Positions 1 to 8,411 of a DNA stretch of 64,000 bases are shown here, one piece after another. The notes beneath the pieces are model-generated. The model saw nothing but the letters and a program-made list of their open reading frames with translations. It did not search any database and was not told the origin of the DNA. The stretch covers positions 1-64,000 of the forward strand of contig NZ_RJZE01000006.1 of NCBI RefSeq assembly GCF_003986935.1, given 5' to 3'. Source of the DNA: Paraburkholderia kururiensis JCM 10599 = LMG 19447 (GTDB lineage Bacteria > Pseudomonadota > Gammaproteobacteria > Burkholderiales > Burkholderiaceae). The stretch's first letter is position 1. Each line of letters opens with the position of its first letter. The position numbers and the translations under genes were made by a program.

Positions 1-36
1 CGATGCTTTGATTGAGATGCTGAGACCGGTCAAGCA

Positions 37-198
37 CTAGCCCGTTATGCGCAGCGCCATCATGCCCAATGCTCGACATGTCCGACGGGCTGGTGACCAA
101 CTGCGCATAACCGGCAACACCGCATAACAACGCATGTCGGTCACGCCGGCCGCCAGCCAGATACGCGTACCTGCCGGCAGCGCGATCACTTCAGGCAT
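37..198 (-). pseudogene. tnpB: IS66-family TnpB, truncated N-terminal fragment
   Basis: Starting at the ATG at 198, the first residues read MPEVIALPAGTRIWLAAG followed by VTDMR, the characteristic start of the IS66 accessory protein TnpB (IS66 Orf2). Full-length TnpB is about 115 aa. Here similarity stops after about 22 residues, near position 133, and the remaining frame is unrelated sequence containing an inverted repeat. It lies directly downstream of tnpA and overlaps its end, the normal IS66 order. The large transposase TnpC would lie further left and is not present in the window at this junction, so the copy cannot move by itself. Confidence 0.75.
45..110. repeat. 11-bp inverted repeat flanking a 44-bp spacer
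   Basis: GTTATGCGCAG at 45-55 is matched by its exact reverse complement CTGCGCATAAC at 100-110. The pair lies just beyond the point where similarity to IS66 tnpB ends (about 133), so it belongs to whatever sequence cut into that element. It could be the end of another mobile element or a recombinase core site. I cannot name the element. Confidence 0.5.
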
Positions 199-689
199 TC
201 CTGCAGGAACGCTTCGGTGCGCTCGGCAGACAGACCGCGAATCTTCACGCGCCGCTTGCCGATCTCCACCTCGATCTCGCACACGGGCGTCGACATCGGT
301 ACGCTGCTCGTCGCTCCCGATGCTACCGTCGGCTCCGGCGCTCGCAGCACCAATGCCGTGTCGATCACGTCGACGCTCAGCAGTTCCGTGCTTGGCACGC
401 TCGGCGCAACATCCAGTGCAGGGACGACCAGCTTGCCTTCACGATATTGCTTGCGCCAACCGAATACCACGTTGGCGTTGATGTCGTGTCGACGCGCAAC
501 AATCGACACCGACATACCCGGCTCCAACGTCTCCCTGATCACCTGCTGCTTGAATTCTTGCGCGTACGTGCGATGGGGATGGGCACGGTTCCCTGCGTTC
601 GACATGGCTGACTGGCTCCGTCAATCTAAACGCGCCCATCATGCGTTGGAAAAATCAGCATCGGGAGACGGTCCGGCCGAGCCGCTTAC
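133..689 (-). mobile_element. Truncated IS66-family insertion sequence
   Basis: One end is intact: read on the minus strand from 689, the sequence begins GTAAGCGGCTCGGCCGG, and the GTAAGCG start is typical of IS66 terminal repeats. The element contains tnpA and the first codons of tnpB, then ends near 133 in unrelated sequence. IS66 elements make 8-bp target duplications, but with the other end lost no duplication can be checked. The intact end lies inside the 3' part of an HNH endonuclease gene. Confidence 0.75.
186..605 (-). CDS. tnpA: IS66-family TnpA (helix-turn-helix accessory protein)
   Basis: This 139-aa protein has the N-terminal IS66 Orf1 helix-turn-helix pattern: YAQEFKQQVIRETLEPGMSV, then the recognition-helix region IVARRHDINANVVFGWRKQY. 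The C-terminal half carries the usual IEVEIGKRRVKIRG segment. In IS66 elements TnpA, TnpB and TnpC are all needed for transposition. Here tnpA is intact, tnpB is cut after about 22 codons and tnpC is absent, so the protein is probably a relic. The element's terminal sequence GTAAGCGG lies upstream, ending at 689. Confidence 0.85.
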   Translation of the reverse strand: MSNAGNRAHPHRTYAQEFKQQVIRETLEPGMSVSIVARRHDINANVVFGWRKQYREGKLVVPALDVAPSVPSTELLSVDVIDTALVLRAPEPTVASGATSSVPMSTPVCEIEVEIGKRRVKIRGLSAERTEAFLQECLK

Positions 690-1421
690 ATAATATCCAT
701 CCATACTGTTGCCGCCAAGATTGATTGAATACTCAACGCCAAAAATCGCGACCACAAAATAAAACTCACTACTCTCCTCTGTTCCGGTCGCGAGGATGTC
801 ACACTCGTAAATCATCTGAGCCGATTGTCCGTCTGGAGTCGAGATCGAACTATTCTGTTCATATATGCGACGTTTTCCGTAATCCCATTTCTCCCCAGGC
901 TTTGGGGCGCGTGCATATCGCCTAACTTCATCAAGTCCTGCATGCTCGACTATATAGTCATTCCATCTGTCGATGTTTTGCCATCGATGTGCGAGCATCT
1001 CGAGTCCCATCTTCGCTAGCCATCTCGACGTCAGCGTATCATCCGGGGGTGTTCCTGAAACAGGAATCATCATTTTGTCTCCGCCTGCCGCCAGATAGGC
1101 CTCTATTTTGGCAAAATCCTCTGAGTCGAAAGAAAAACTAAGTGATCCAAGACGACGCGCATTAACAACTTGATCGCCAAAAATAACTTTTGCCGCAGGC
1201 ACTTTTCGTCGTTTATTTTTTAACTCTTGATTAAATCTCAGATATAAAAATTCGTTTGATTGCAGTATGGGTTGTTCAATATGTGTCGCGAAATAATTGT
1301 TGCATCGGTCGCAGACAGTCCCTTTTGGCAACGTTAGCTTTGTGTTCCCCAACGATTCTGGAATAACGTGCTCAATAGCCACACTCAAAGACGAGTCTTT
1401 TTTGCAGAATATGCAACGCAT
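639..1421 (-). CDS. HNH endonuclease-like protein with IS66-derived C-terminus
   Basis: The protein starts MRCIFCKKDSS (C3, C6) and continues with a conserved HVIPESLGN segment and a CDRC pair. This is the zinc-binding HNH fold seen in many phage-defence and mobile nucleases. I chose the ATG at 1421 over a TTG at 1472 because the Cys motif then sits at the N-terminus. Exactly 244 codons precede the IS66 end at 689; the last 16 residues (VSGSAGPS...) are read from the inserted element, so the native C-terminus is lost. Local base composition is clearly AT-richer than the core genome, a sign of transfer. The fold call is by motif; its role is inferred and it may be inactive. Confidence 0.65.
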   Translation of the reverse strand: MRCIFCKKDSSLSVAIEHVIPESLGNTKLTLPKGTVCDRCNNYFATHIEQPILQSNEFLYLRFNQELKNKRRKVPAAKVIFGDQVVNARRLGSLSFSFDSEDFAKIEAYLAAGGDKMMIPVSGTPPDDTLTSRWLAKMGLEMLAHRWQNIDRWNDYIVEHAGLDEVRRYARAPKPGEKWDYGKRRIYEQNSSISTPDGQSAQMIYECDILATGTEESSEFYFVVAIFGVEYSINLGGNSMDGYYVSGSAGPSPDADFSNA

Positions 1422-1472
1422 TTTCAGATTTAAAAAATTGGCACAAAGGGAGTATGTGGGCAATTCTAGCAA

Positions 1473-2195
1473 AGCAGGTCGAGTTCCAGGAACGCTTACT
1501 TCTCAAGAATATTTCAATGGCAGCTTCTCGGAATAGCGACCGTCTACTACGGGTCGAGTTATGCCTTTTGCATGAAAGGCCGCGCCCGTGCCGATAGCCA
1601 CACTCGGACATGGGGCGGCGGTCGGCCATGAGCCGCCGTTCAGGTGCGGCGTCGCTCGGACGTTCAAGCGTCGGCAATACCCCATAAACGGCCATCCAAT
1701 CGTAGAGGACCTACGCTCGGTCATCGGCCATTGCTGCCGATGGAACCGGGTGACCTCTGCGTCAGCAATGTGGCGGACAGCTGACGATGGCGGCATCGAG
1801 CAATTCAACGCCAGCTTCCTGCATCAGCGAACTCACACTCCCGACCCGAAGCTGTCATCCAATTAAACCTTCTCAATCAACGAATTCTCGCTGCCATAGC
1901 GGCAGTAATCTAGAAGTTGGTCAGTGTCGCCTGTAGCCGGCAAGTTAGTTGATCGCTACTGAGTAGCGCCGCTGGCGGCTCTGCAATAGGCAGCAAGCCG
2001 GCGATTATCTTATCCGTCAGCGACACGATAGAATCTGTCGCTTGCCAACTGCGCGCAGTTACCGTCAGAAGGCTTGCTCTGCTCAATACGTACGGCGTCG
2101 GTACGTCCACATGCATCGTTTTCGGGGCGAACGGGCCGGTAGCCTCAGCCAAATTTGCGTTCACTATCGTATTTGGAACCCGCGCAATCCTTTCA
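1473..2195. other. 723-bp gap without a supported gene
   Basis: No open frame here looks like a real protein. The stretch 1560-1866 is GC-rich and resembles decayed intergenic filler seen elsewhere in this island: short words built on gtcggccatgag and cccgacccgaagctg, with no coding periodicity that I can defend. It separates the broken HNH gene from the HNH-ATPase gene. Confidence 0.5.
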
Positions 2196-3494
2196 ATGAC
2201 TATTGACGACAACACCGTAAAGAAGCCGCGAGATGATTTTTCGGCAACAACTGTCGAACTGATCGCAAAGCGATCGGGTTACATTTGCTCCTATCCGGGA
2301 TGCGAGCGTATGACGGTCGCGGTGTCGGAAGACCGGAAGTCCGGGCTTACTATGACGGGGGTCGCTGCACATATCACGGCTGCGGCCAGCGGCGGGCCTC
2401 GATATGATCCGGAAATGAGCTCAGACGAGCGCGCAAGCGAAAGGAACGGCATGTGGACATGCCAGATTCACGGCAAGCTCATTGATGATAATCCCAGTCG
2501 ATGCACTGTCGAGGAGTTGCGGCGCTGGAAGTCCCAGCATGAAAGCTGGGTTTTTGGACGGGTGGCCAACGGGAAAGACGCGCTAATCCGAGGCGTTCAT
2601 CGCGTCACCATGGCCAATGTAGGCCCCTTCAAGGAAGAGTGCTCGCTCGCCCTCGGACGTAACAACATCCTCGTTGGACTGAATGACACGGGCAAGACAT
2701 CGTTCTGCCAGATACTCGCGGCGTTTTCAGGCGGCGTTCATTGGCACGACTTTGAAAAGAGATTTGCACTGCGAGACAAGGCCGCCGAGCGGGCCTATAT
2801 TGAGGTGGCCAGTCAGGGCGCCGAACGTGCTACCACTACCGTCAGGCTCAGTCCTCAGATCCTGGCCTCCGGCAAGTACGGCGCGTGCAAAGCGCGACCG
2901 AGCATTCACGTGCACGTGAACGGCAACCCGTCGCCTGACTGGCCGCGTTCCGCATTCCGGGTGATGTACTTTGAAGATCAGCTATACGGCGGGCACTATA
3001 AAGAGCCCAAGGATACATTCGTCAAAGCCATGAAATATCTCGCCCGTGTGCTTGATACTGACGAAGAGCTCATCTGGGATGCGATGAGGGAGGAACTATT
3101 TACAAGCTCTCTTTTTGGCTATCGGATGCGCCGGGTCGGCCGGCGCAAGGCTGAAATATTGGTTCCCGACGGCAGAAACTTCTTTTTGCCTCATGCAGGC
3201 CTTAGCTTTACCGAACAGCAGATGGCTTTTCTCGAGATGGCGATACGCTTGGTGTCATGCACTTCCGCAAACGAGAACTGGCTTTATATCTTTGATTCAA
3301 GGTTTTTCTCACGTCTGGACGTCGAACGGAAAGCCGAACTCTTTAGAAAGCTCTCCGTTCAAAAGCAGCAGAATGTGCAAACGCTCTTTTGTCTACACTC
3401 GAAGGAAGACGCGGAGATTCTTAAAAATGTCCGCTCTGAGCAATGGATTGGCGGGGAACACATCGGCGGACTTACCCTTCACTCGTTCATGTAG
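2196..3494 (+). CDS. HNH-like zinc module fused to a short ABC-type ATPase
   Basis: Residues 1-115 form a Cys/His module: C31-x4-C36, H59 within VAAHITAAASGGPRYD, and WTCQIHGKLID (C89, H92, D97). This N-terminal module is widespread in bacterial defence and nuclease proteins. A P-loop ATPase follows: Walker A GLNDTGKT at 161-168, an ABC signature LSFTEQQ at 336-342 and a Walker-B strand WLYIFDS with D367. The position after the Walker-B Asp, normally the catalytic Glu, is Ser368, so hydrolysis may be weak or absent. There is no long coiled coil between the ATPase halves, unlike SMC/Rad50 proteins. It stands alone with no partner gene. A defence role is inferred from domain type and neighbourhood. 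No clear ribosome site precedes the ATG. Confidence 0.7.
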   Translation: MTIDDNTVKKPRDDFSATTVELIAKRSGYICSYPGCERMTVAVSEDRKSGLTMTGVAAHITAAASGGPRYDPEMSSDERASERNGMWTCQIHGKLIDDNPSRCTVEELRRWKSQHESWVFGRVANGKDALIRGVHRVTMANVGPFKEECSLALGRNNILVGLNDTGKTSFCQILAAFSGGVHWHDFEKRFALRDKAAERAYIEVASQGAERATTTVRLSPQILASGKYGACKARPSIHVHVNGNPSPDWPRSAFRVMYFEDQLYGGHYKEPKDTFVKAMKYLARVLDTDEELIWDAMREELFTSSLFGYRMRRVGRRKAEILVPDGRNFFLPHAGLSFTEQQMAFLEMAIRLVSCTSANENWLYIFDSRFFSRLDVERKAELFRKLSVQKQQNVQTLFCLHSKEDAEILKNVRSEQWIGGEHIGGLTLHSFM

Positions 3495-4090
3495 AAGCGC
3501 TGAAGAAAGAAGACTTGAGCAGATCTACTGTTCGTTCAAGCACGCGGCGAGTGAGGTTCGAGGACGGGAGGTGACGGACCTGGGCTTCAGGTCGCCTGCC
3601 GGTGTGGGCGCCGTGAGTTCGTATTCCCTGCAGAGCGACGCAAGCCCGGCGTGCAAGGGTCACTACTTCTACAGCGGTCGTGGGCACTGCACGATCCGAC
3701 GACCGCTCATGGCCGATTACACCAGTTCGACGAACGCTCCATGAAGCGGATCTGGCAATCCTCAATGGCGGCTCCCAAGTGGATCGCGTAAACGCGTAGG
3801 GTCGGCACCGAGAGAAGACGTTCAGGAGGCTCCGGCACCGGTCCGCTCCGTGTCATTGTGCTGCCGATCGCGGGTAGCGCCTCTGCATGCCCATTTTAAT
3901 TTTTTCTGTGCTGCAAACAGGTAACTGGATTCACCGTTTTTCTGCCGTGATCGGCGCAATTCGTTCTGGCCTCGGCAACGTTTACCGTCTACATTGAACA
4001 GACGATTAATCTAGCGGCAAGTATTGCCTCCGTGACGCCGACTGCTGTTGTCGACGTCCTACGGGCTTGCCGAGCAAAAAACGGGGCCAT
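3495..4090. other. 596-bp gap without a supported gene
   Basis: The first part (about 3560-3760) is GC-rich filler with words such as cgaccgctcatggccgatt that recall the other gaps in this island. The second part (3890-4090) is more AT-rich and lies directly upstream of the broken WYL-like gene, so it may hold that gene's old promoter. No gene, RNA or clear repeat is visible. Confidence 0.45.
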
Positions 4091-4385
4091 ATGGAAAACC
4101 TGATATTAGAAGCGATCGCAACCAAACAATTGATTGAGTTTTACTACCACAATCTTCCGCGAATTGCCGAACCCCATGTGTATGGAGTTACAAATGGAGT
4201 CAGGCAAGTTCTCGGCTATCAGACCCGGGGGACAAAGTAGCAACGGTGGACTCCCTGACTGGCGACGTTTCGACCTCAACCAGATGTCACGACTTGCAAT
4301 CCTCGCTCAAACATTTCCCGGACGCCGTCCTATCCCCTCTGGAAAGCATAGCTCTTGGGATTCGCGTATAGCCACCGTTGACTAG
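4091..4385 (+). pseudogene. Small WYL-like conserved protein, frameshifted
   Basis: From the ATG at 4091 the frame reads MENLILEAIATKQLIEFYYH and continues to a stop at 4238. The remainder, SSNGGLPDWRRFDL to HSSWDSRIATVD, is in another forward frame ending at 4385. Joined, the two halves give a protein of about 97 aa that matches in outline a family of small conserved bacterial proteins with a WYL-like sequence (IEFYY, VYGVTNGVRQVLGYQ, PDWRRFDL, PSGKHSSWD). The break lies at a CCCGGGGG run (4224-4231); removing one G restores the frame. It is either a recent inactivation or a sequencing error. WYL-type domains are often ligand-binding and occur near defence genes. Confidence 0.65.
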
Positions 4386-4508
4386 ATCTCCGTAGGTCAC
4401 AAGGTAGCGGCGCGCTCGACGATCCACCGATAGACTGCTCTTTTCGAGTACCAAGTCGGTGTCGGCAAATCTGTCTTCGCAGAAAGACACAAGAAGCTCG
4501 AACCCACA

Positions 4509-6389
4509 ATGAAGATCCAATCCGTTCGCATAAAAAACTTCCGCACGTTGAAAGACGTGACGATCCCCTTCGATTCCGTTACGACATTCATCGGGCCGAA
4601 CGGTGCCGGCAAGTCAACTGTGCTTCGTGCGCTCGACTGGTACTTTAACGGCAAACTAGGTTCGCTGACGGAGAAGGACTGCTCCTTCGGGGCGACTGAC
4701 GAAGACATCGAGGTTCAGGTCACATTCGCTGACCTCACCGACAAGGATCGGAACGAGCTTGGCAAGTACGCTCCGGCAGGGGTCACGACCTTCACCGCGT
4801 GGAAGCGCCGCGGCCCAGACGGGGCTGAAAGCTTATCTGCGAACTCGAAGAGCTACCCACCATTCAACGCCATCCGTGGTAAAGGATCCGCTGCCGATAA
4901 GAGGACGGCTTACAACGATCTGCGGAACTCTGATTCGTCGCTTGCTCTCCCTGCCTGGAGCAGCGCCGACGCTGCCAACCAAGTTATGACGACTTGGGAG
5001 GCTGGCCACACCGACCAACTCACAGAAGCGCCGGAGTCGCTGCAGACCAACTTCTTCGGCTTCAATAGCGGTGGCAAGATGAGTGGGCTTTTTGACTTCG
5101 TCCTGGTCACTGCTGACCTTCGCGCGAGCGAGGAGTCGATCGACGGAAAGTCGAGCATCATTGGTCGAATTCTTGAGCGTTCAGTCGATCGCGCTGCGGC
5201 TGATGAGGAGATCGCGAAGATCGTCGAGGAGTCACGCGCAAAGCAGCAAAATGTCTACGAGGAGAAATTCAAAGCGCAGCTTGAGGCCATAACGACGCAG
5301 CTCAACGAAGTCGTCACATCTTACTCACCCGGTCGGGCTGTCACGGTTTCCCCTGCAGAGGTTGAACTCAAGGCTCCTCGGACCACATTCGAGGTTGCGG
5401 TGCGCGATGGCACAACCGAGACTGCGGTTGAGCGACAGGGGCATGGTTTTCAGCGCACGCTTCTGATCTCCGCGCTTCAACTTTTGGCACAGTCAGGTGC
5501 GGCGTCGGCAGAGGGTGTCATCTGCCTGGCGATCGAAGAGCCGGAACTCTTTCAGCACCCGATTCAGGCCCAGACGTTCGCGAAGGTGCTCCGGTCGCTC
5601 GCGGAGGACGCCGGTAAACGCATCCAGGTGACCTATGCGACTCATAGCCCTTACTTCCTTGAAGCGCGACATTTCGACCAGGTCAGGAGGCTGACGAGAT
5701 CATCTGACGAGATTCCTGTGGTTACTGTCCACCTCGCGACGGTTGCTGACGTGAAGACCAAACTGAACGGTGTGGTGAGTGCCGATACAGTTGACCGCCA
5801 GCTGGACGGCATCGTGGCGAATCAGCTTGCCGTCGCACTCTTTGCGCATCGCGCTTTCCTCGTGGAAGGTACGACAGAGTCGTCAGTGTTCTACGGCATT
5901 GGCGATAAAACTTCTCTGGGCTCGCTCGAGGCCGCTGGCATCTCCATTGTCCCCGTAGGAGGCAAGGCATCCATTCCACTCACACACGCGATCTTGACGT
6001 CGATCGGTATCCCGGTCTACGCGCTCTTTGATGCGGATGGCGGGTTTGAGGCGCGCGCGAAGGCCAATGGGAAGGCACAAAGCAAGATCGATGAGGAGCG
6101 GAAGGGCCATGTAGCGGCGAATCGCGCTGCGCTTAAGTACTTTGGTCGAACTGAGGAGGACTTTCCATCTGTCATAGTTGCTGATCAAGTAGCAATCTTT
6201 GAGGATCACCTTGAATCGTTCCTGTCGGCGAACTGGGCCGAATGGATCACAGCCTGCAAAAACGTTGAGGCTGCCGCAGGTATCAGTCTCGCGAAAAATC
6301 AACTCGCATATCGGACTGCAACACTTAAGGCCGAAGGCGCTGTGCCAGAAATGCTCATGCGGATCTTGGCCAAGGTGGAGGGTAAGTAG
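4509..6389 (+). CDS. OLD-family ATP-dependent endonuclease (ABC ATPase plus TOPRIM)
   Basis: The 626-aa protein begins MKIQSVRIKNFRTLKDV, the standard start of SMC-like/OLD ATPases. Walker A is GPNGAGKST (29-37, K35) and the Walker-B region is CLAIEEPELFQHP with E343/E344. A C-terminal TOPRIM domain follows: FLVEGTTE (E453) and ALFDADGG (D508, D510), giving the acidic triad that binds divalent metal for DNA cleavage. OLD nucleases include phage P2 Old and GajA of the Gabija system. No UvrD-like helicase (GajB) is adjacent, so this is not an obvious Gabija locus. Instead a zinc-ribbon ORF begins at its stop codon and a nuclease-like protein follows, suggesting an operon. An anti-phage role is inferred. 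Confidence 0.85.
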   Translation: MKIQSVRIKNFRTLKDVTIPFDSVTTFIGPNGAGKSTVLRALDWYFNGKLGSLTEKDCSFGATDEDIEVQVTFADLTDKDRNELGKYAPAGVTTFTAWKRRGPDGAESLSANSKSYPPFNAIRGKGSAADKRTAYNDLRNSDSSLALPAWSSADAANQVMTTWEAGHTDQLTEAPESLQTNFFGFNSGGKMSGLFDFVLVTADLRASEESIDGKSSIIGRILERSVDRAAADEEIAKIVEESRAKQQNVYEEKFKAQLEAITTQLNEVVTSYSPGRAVTVSPAEVELKAPRTTFEVAVRDGTTETAVERQGHGFQRTLLISALQLLAQSGAASAEGVICLAIEEPELFQHPIQAQTFAKVLRSLAEDAGKRIQVTYATHSPYFLEARHFDQVRRLTRSSDEIPVVTVHLATVADVKTKLNGVVSADTVDRQLDGIVANQLAVALFAHRAFLVEGTTESSVFYGIGDKTSLGSLEAAGISIVPVGGKASIPLTHAILTSIGIPVYALFDADGGFEARAKANGKAQSKIDEERKGHVAANRAALKYFGRTEEDFPSVIVADQVAIFEDHLESFLSANWAEWITACKNVEAAAGISLAKNQLAYRTATLKAEGAVPEMLMRILAKVEGK

Positions 6390-6592
6390 TTGCGCATGAA
6401 ATCATCTGCCCGCACTGTGCGAAAGCATTTAAGATCGACGAGGCTGTACGTACCGAATCGCATGCGCTTGTTGACGAGACCGATGTGAGTGAAATCGCCT
6501 CTGCTATGGGGACCCTATGGAAATCAATTGGAGGAGTTGAAGCTGCAGAAACAGTGACTATCACAGCAAAGAATATTACAAACACCGACTAA
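6389..6592 (+). CDS. Putative small zinc-ribbon protein lacking a standard start codon
   Basis: Immediately after the OLD gene another frame reads VAHEIICPHCAKAFKIDEAV and runs to ITAKNITNTD and a stop at 6590-6592, about 67 aa. The CPHC pair and KAFKIDEA are typical of small zinc ribbons. The frame opens just after a TAA at 6383-6385 and overlaps the OLD stop codon, but contains no ATG, GTG or TTG before the Cys motif. It might be expressed by a -1 shift from the OLD frame, from a rare start codon, or be a slightly damaged gene. Only one Cys pair is visible, so zinc binding would need dimerisation or partner residues. Function is unknown. Confidence 0.45.
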   Translation, partial: VAHEIICPHCAKAFKIDEAVRTESHALVDETDVSEIASAMGTLWKSIGGVEAAETVTITAKNITNTD

Positions 6593-6647
6593 ATAGCCAA
6601 AGGTTGGCAATTGTTTTTCGGGATACATTACGTGAGGTAGCAGAATC

Positions 6648-7343
6648 TTGACGTTCCTTATCGATCAGGAAGCGCAAACGCGAATCGCAAAGCTCATTGA
6701 TAGTGCAGTGGAGCGGGTCCTTGGCGAAGTTGCTAGCCATGGAAATGAAGAGGGAATGACAACTGCACTTGGGCATTCGCTAATGAAGCACCAGATCCGA
6801 GAATCAGACTTACGGGTTGATTTTAAATATCGGCAACACAACAAATACACGGAGGAGCGTTACTCCGGAGCAGACGGTGGCTTTCTTGTGCGGGTGGTGA
6901 CCCCAAACGGGACGGTGGAAAAAGCGGCCCTCTTTCAAGCCAAATTGATCGGGGGCCTCGGTGATGTCCGCACACTTACGATGCCGAGGGCCGAGGCGAA
7001 GCGGTTGCAGGGTCAATCGAAAGATATGCTTCGCCATACCGACGATGCCGTAGCGATCTTCTACACGCACAAGAATATCTACGTGGTTGATGCGAAGGAT
7101 TACAGCGGGAACGCAACTTCTAAAGCGCCACTCTCTCAGGAGCATCGCCTAATTACGCTAGGAACGTACTTGGGGAAATGGATGCCTCGGTGTTCAAAGG
7201 GAGACACAGATCCCGACTTCGTGACGCGCGCTAGGCACGTGGACGGTTTCAAACACGGACTATCTCTAAATGTCGTATCTCAACGACCGTCAGTGCCTTG
7301 GGAACAGGACCGAGCGGAGAAGGCGTGGCGGCACAAAGGATAG
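6648..7343 (+). CDS. Hypothetical protein with a PD-(D/E)xK-like nuclease pattern
   Basis: No family is recognised with certainty. The 231-aa protein has a pattern typical of restriction-type nucleases: an N-terminal Glu region (GNEEGMTTALGHSLM, E34/E35), then GADGGF (D76), a beta strand and ALFQAKLI with Q97-x-K99 in the place of the usual E-x-K. Downstream, DAVAIFYTH and NIYVVDAKD look like further core strands. The TTG start at 6648 is chosen because GAGGT lies 9 nt upstream. It is 55 bp after the zinc-ribbon ORF and in the same direction as the OLD gene, so the three may form one operon. Nuclease activity is inferred only from this motif spacing. Confidence 0.6.
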   Translation: MTFLIDQEAQTRIAKLIDSAVERVLGEVASHGNEEGMTTALGHSLMKHQIRESDLRVDFKYRQHNKYTEERYSGADGGFLVRVVTPNGTVEKAALFQAKLIGGLGDVRTLTMPRAEAKRLQGQSKDMLRHTDDAVAIFYTHKNIYVVDAKDYSGNATSKAPLSQEHRLITLGTYLGKWMPRCSKGDTDPDFVTRARHVDGFKHGLSLNVVSQRPSVPWEQDRAEKAWRHKG

Positions 7344-8411
7344 AGGCGGCATGTGGGGCTCCTACATGCGGGACAATACTCTAGTCCCTCGCCAGGCGTC
7401 GGCGATATATAGCGACTATCGAATATCGGTGCAGGCCTCACAAGACATGGAGAAATTCCGCACCGGTAAGATTTCAAGCATTAGCACCACAGTGATGGCC
7501 GGTCAATGACTGCGATTTCGCACCGTCGCACTATACCGAGTTCCCGTTTCACGCAGTCCGGGATCGCGCAGAAACCCGGACACACCTGAATCGTCGGAGC
7601 GTTGCACCCCGATACCGAGGAGTCCGAATATACGATCCGCCATCGTCGAGCGCGCAAGCGAGCAAAACCAAGTCGGCGATGGCACAACGCTTTCCGAAGA
7701 CTTGGAGTAATCACGTTGCACCGGTATTGCAGCAGCAATGAGTGGTCGTTTGATTCGGTTGCAACCATATATTAGAACTACTTATAGATCAACCCGACCT
7801 GAGAGAAGAGACTAATTCGGTTAGTTTTCGCGTAACACTGCGATCGAGTGGTCGCTTATCAGCCTCAATCGGAAGCAGCCGGCTCCCTAAGCAAATGACG
7901 GCAACGAGTCCGGGAAGCCCCGTTCTTTGACGGTGAAAAGTGCCCTTCGTCGACCCTAGATTGCGAATGGCAGCAAAGCGATTTACAGCCGACGCATCGC
8001 CCCCTTTTGCCGAACGTCCGCAATGGCCGAACTCCCGTCTTCCAATGCGACTCTACGAACGTCTGTTGTACCTTGAAAGCCGCCCGATATGTAGCGTCGG
8101 GTCGACCCGCCGCAGTGGGTCGGCTACGGCCGGCGGCATCGGACAGCCGTCGGCCAACTCCAGCCCTTTGAGAAGGTTTAGCAAACGTCCGCTCGTGTCG
8201 GGACAACAGGCATTCGCTGACTAAGTTCGTGCTCGACCGTAGGCGTCGGCCTTGACGACGGTCGTGGATTGCTGCTAGACGTCGAACAGCAGTTAGCGCA
8301 TATCCGCAACCGAAAACGGCGAGAGATTAAGGGCCGAATACATTAGCATTAGGTTTCGAAACGTGGTTCGCGTCGGTTTTTTGAACACGAGCGGGCGTCT
8401 TCAACACCAAC
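7344..8411. other. 1068-bp gap without a supported gene
   Basis: The interval holds two GC-rich filler blocks (about 7500-7740 and 7860-8225) separated by an AT-richer piece. The second block contains cgtccgctcgtgtcgggacaaca at 8186-8208, whose reverse complement recurs with a 3-bp gap at 12921-12940 beyond the CHAT cassette. The last 180 bp should contain the promoter of the CHAT gene, but I see no convincing -35/-10 pair. No protein or RNA gene is supported. Confidence 0.5.
8186..8208. repeat. Left copy of an imperfect inverted repeat flanking the CHAT cassette
   Basis: The reverse complement of this 23-bp stretch is TGTTGTCCC-GAC-ACGAGCGGACG. The same sequence without the GAC occurs in forward orientation at 12921-12940. 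The two copies lie 203 bp before the CHAT gene and 302 bp after its partner gene. It may mark the ends of a cassette, or simply be two relics of a dispersed repeat. Confidence 0.4.

Noticed and set aside
1910..2215. A 101-codon minus-strand frame overlapping the start of the HNH-ATPase gene
   Set aside because: No domain, no ribosome site, and it overlaps a better supported gene.
4509..6389. Calling the OLD gene part of a Gabija system
   Set aside because: No UvrD-like helicase (GajB) follows; the partners are different.
7270..7509. A 79-codon frame at the end of the nuclease-like gene
   Set aside because: It overlaps the better supported gene in another frame and has no motif.
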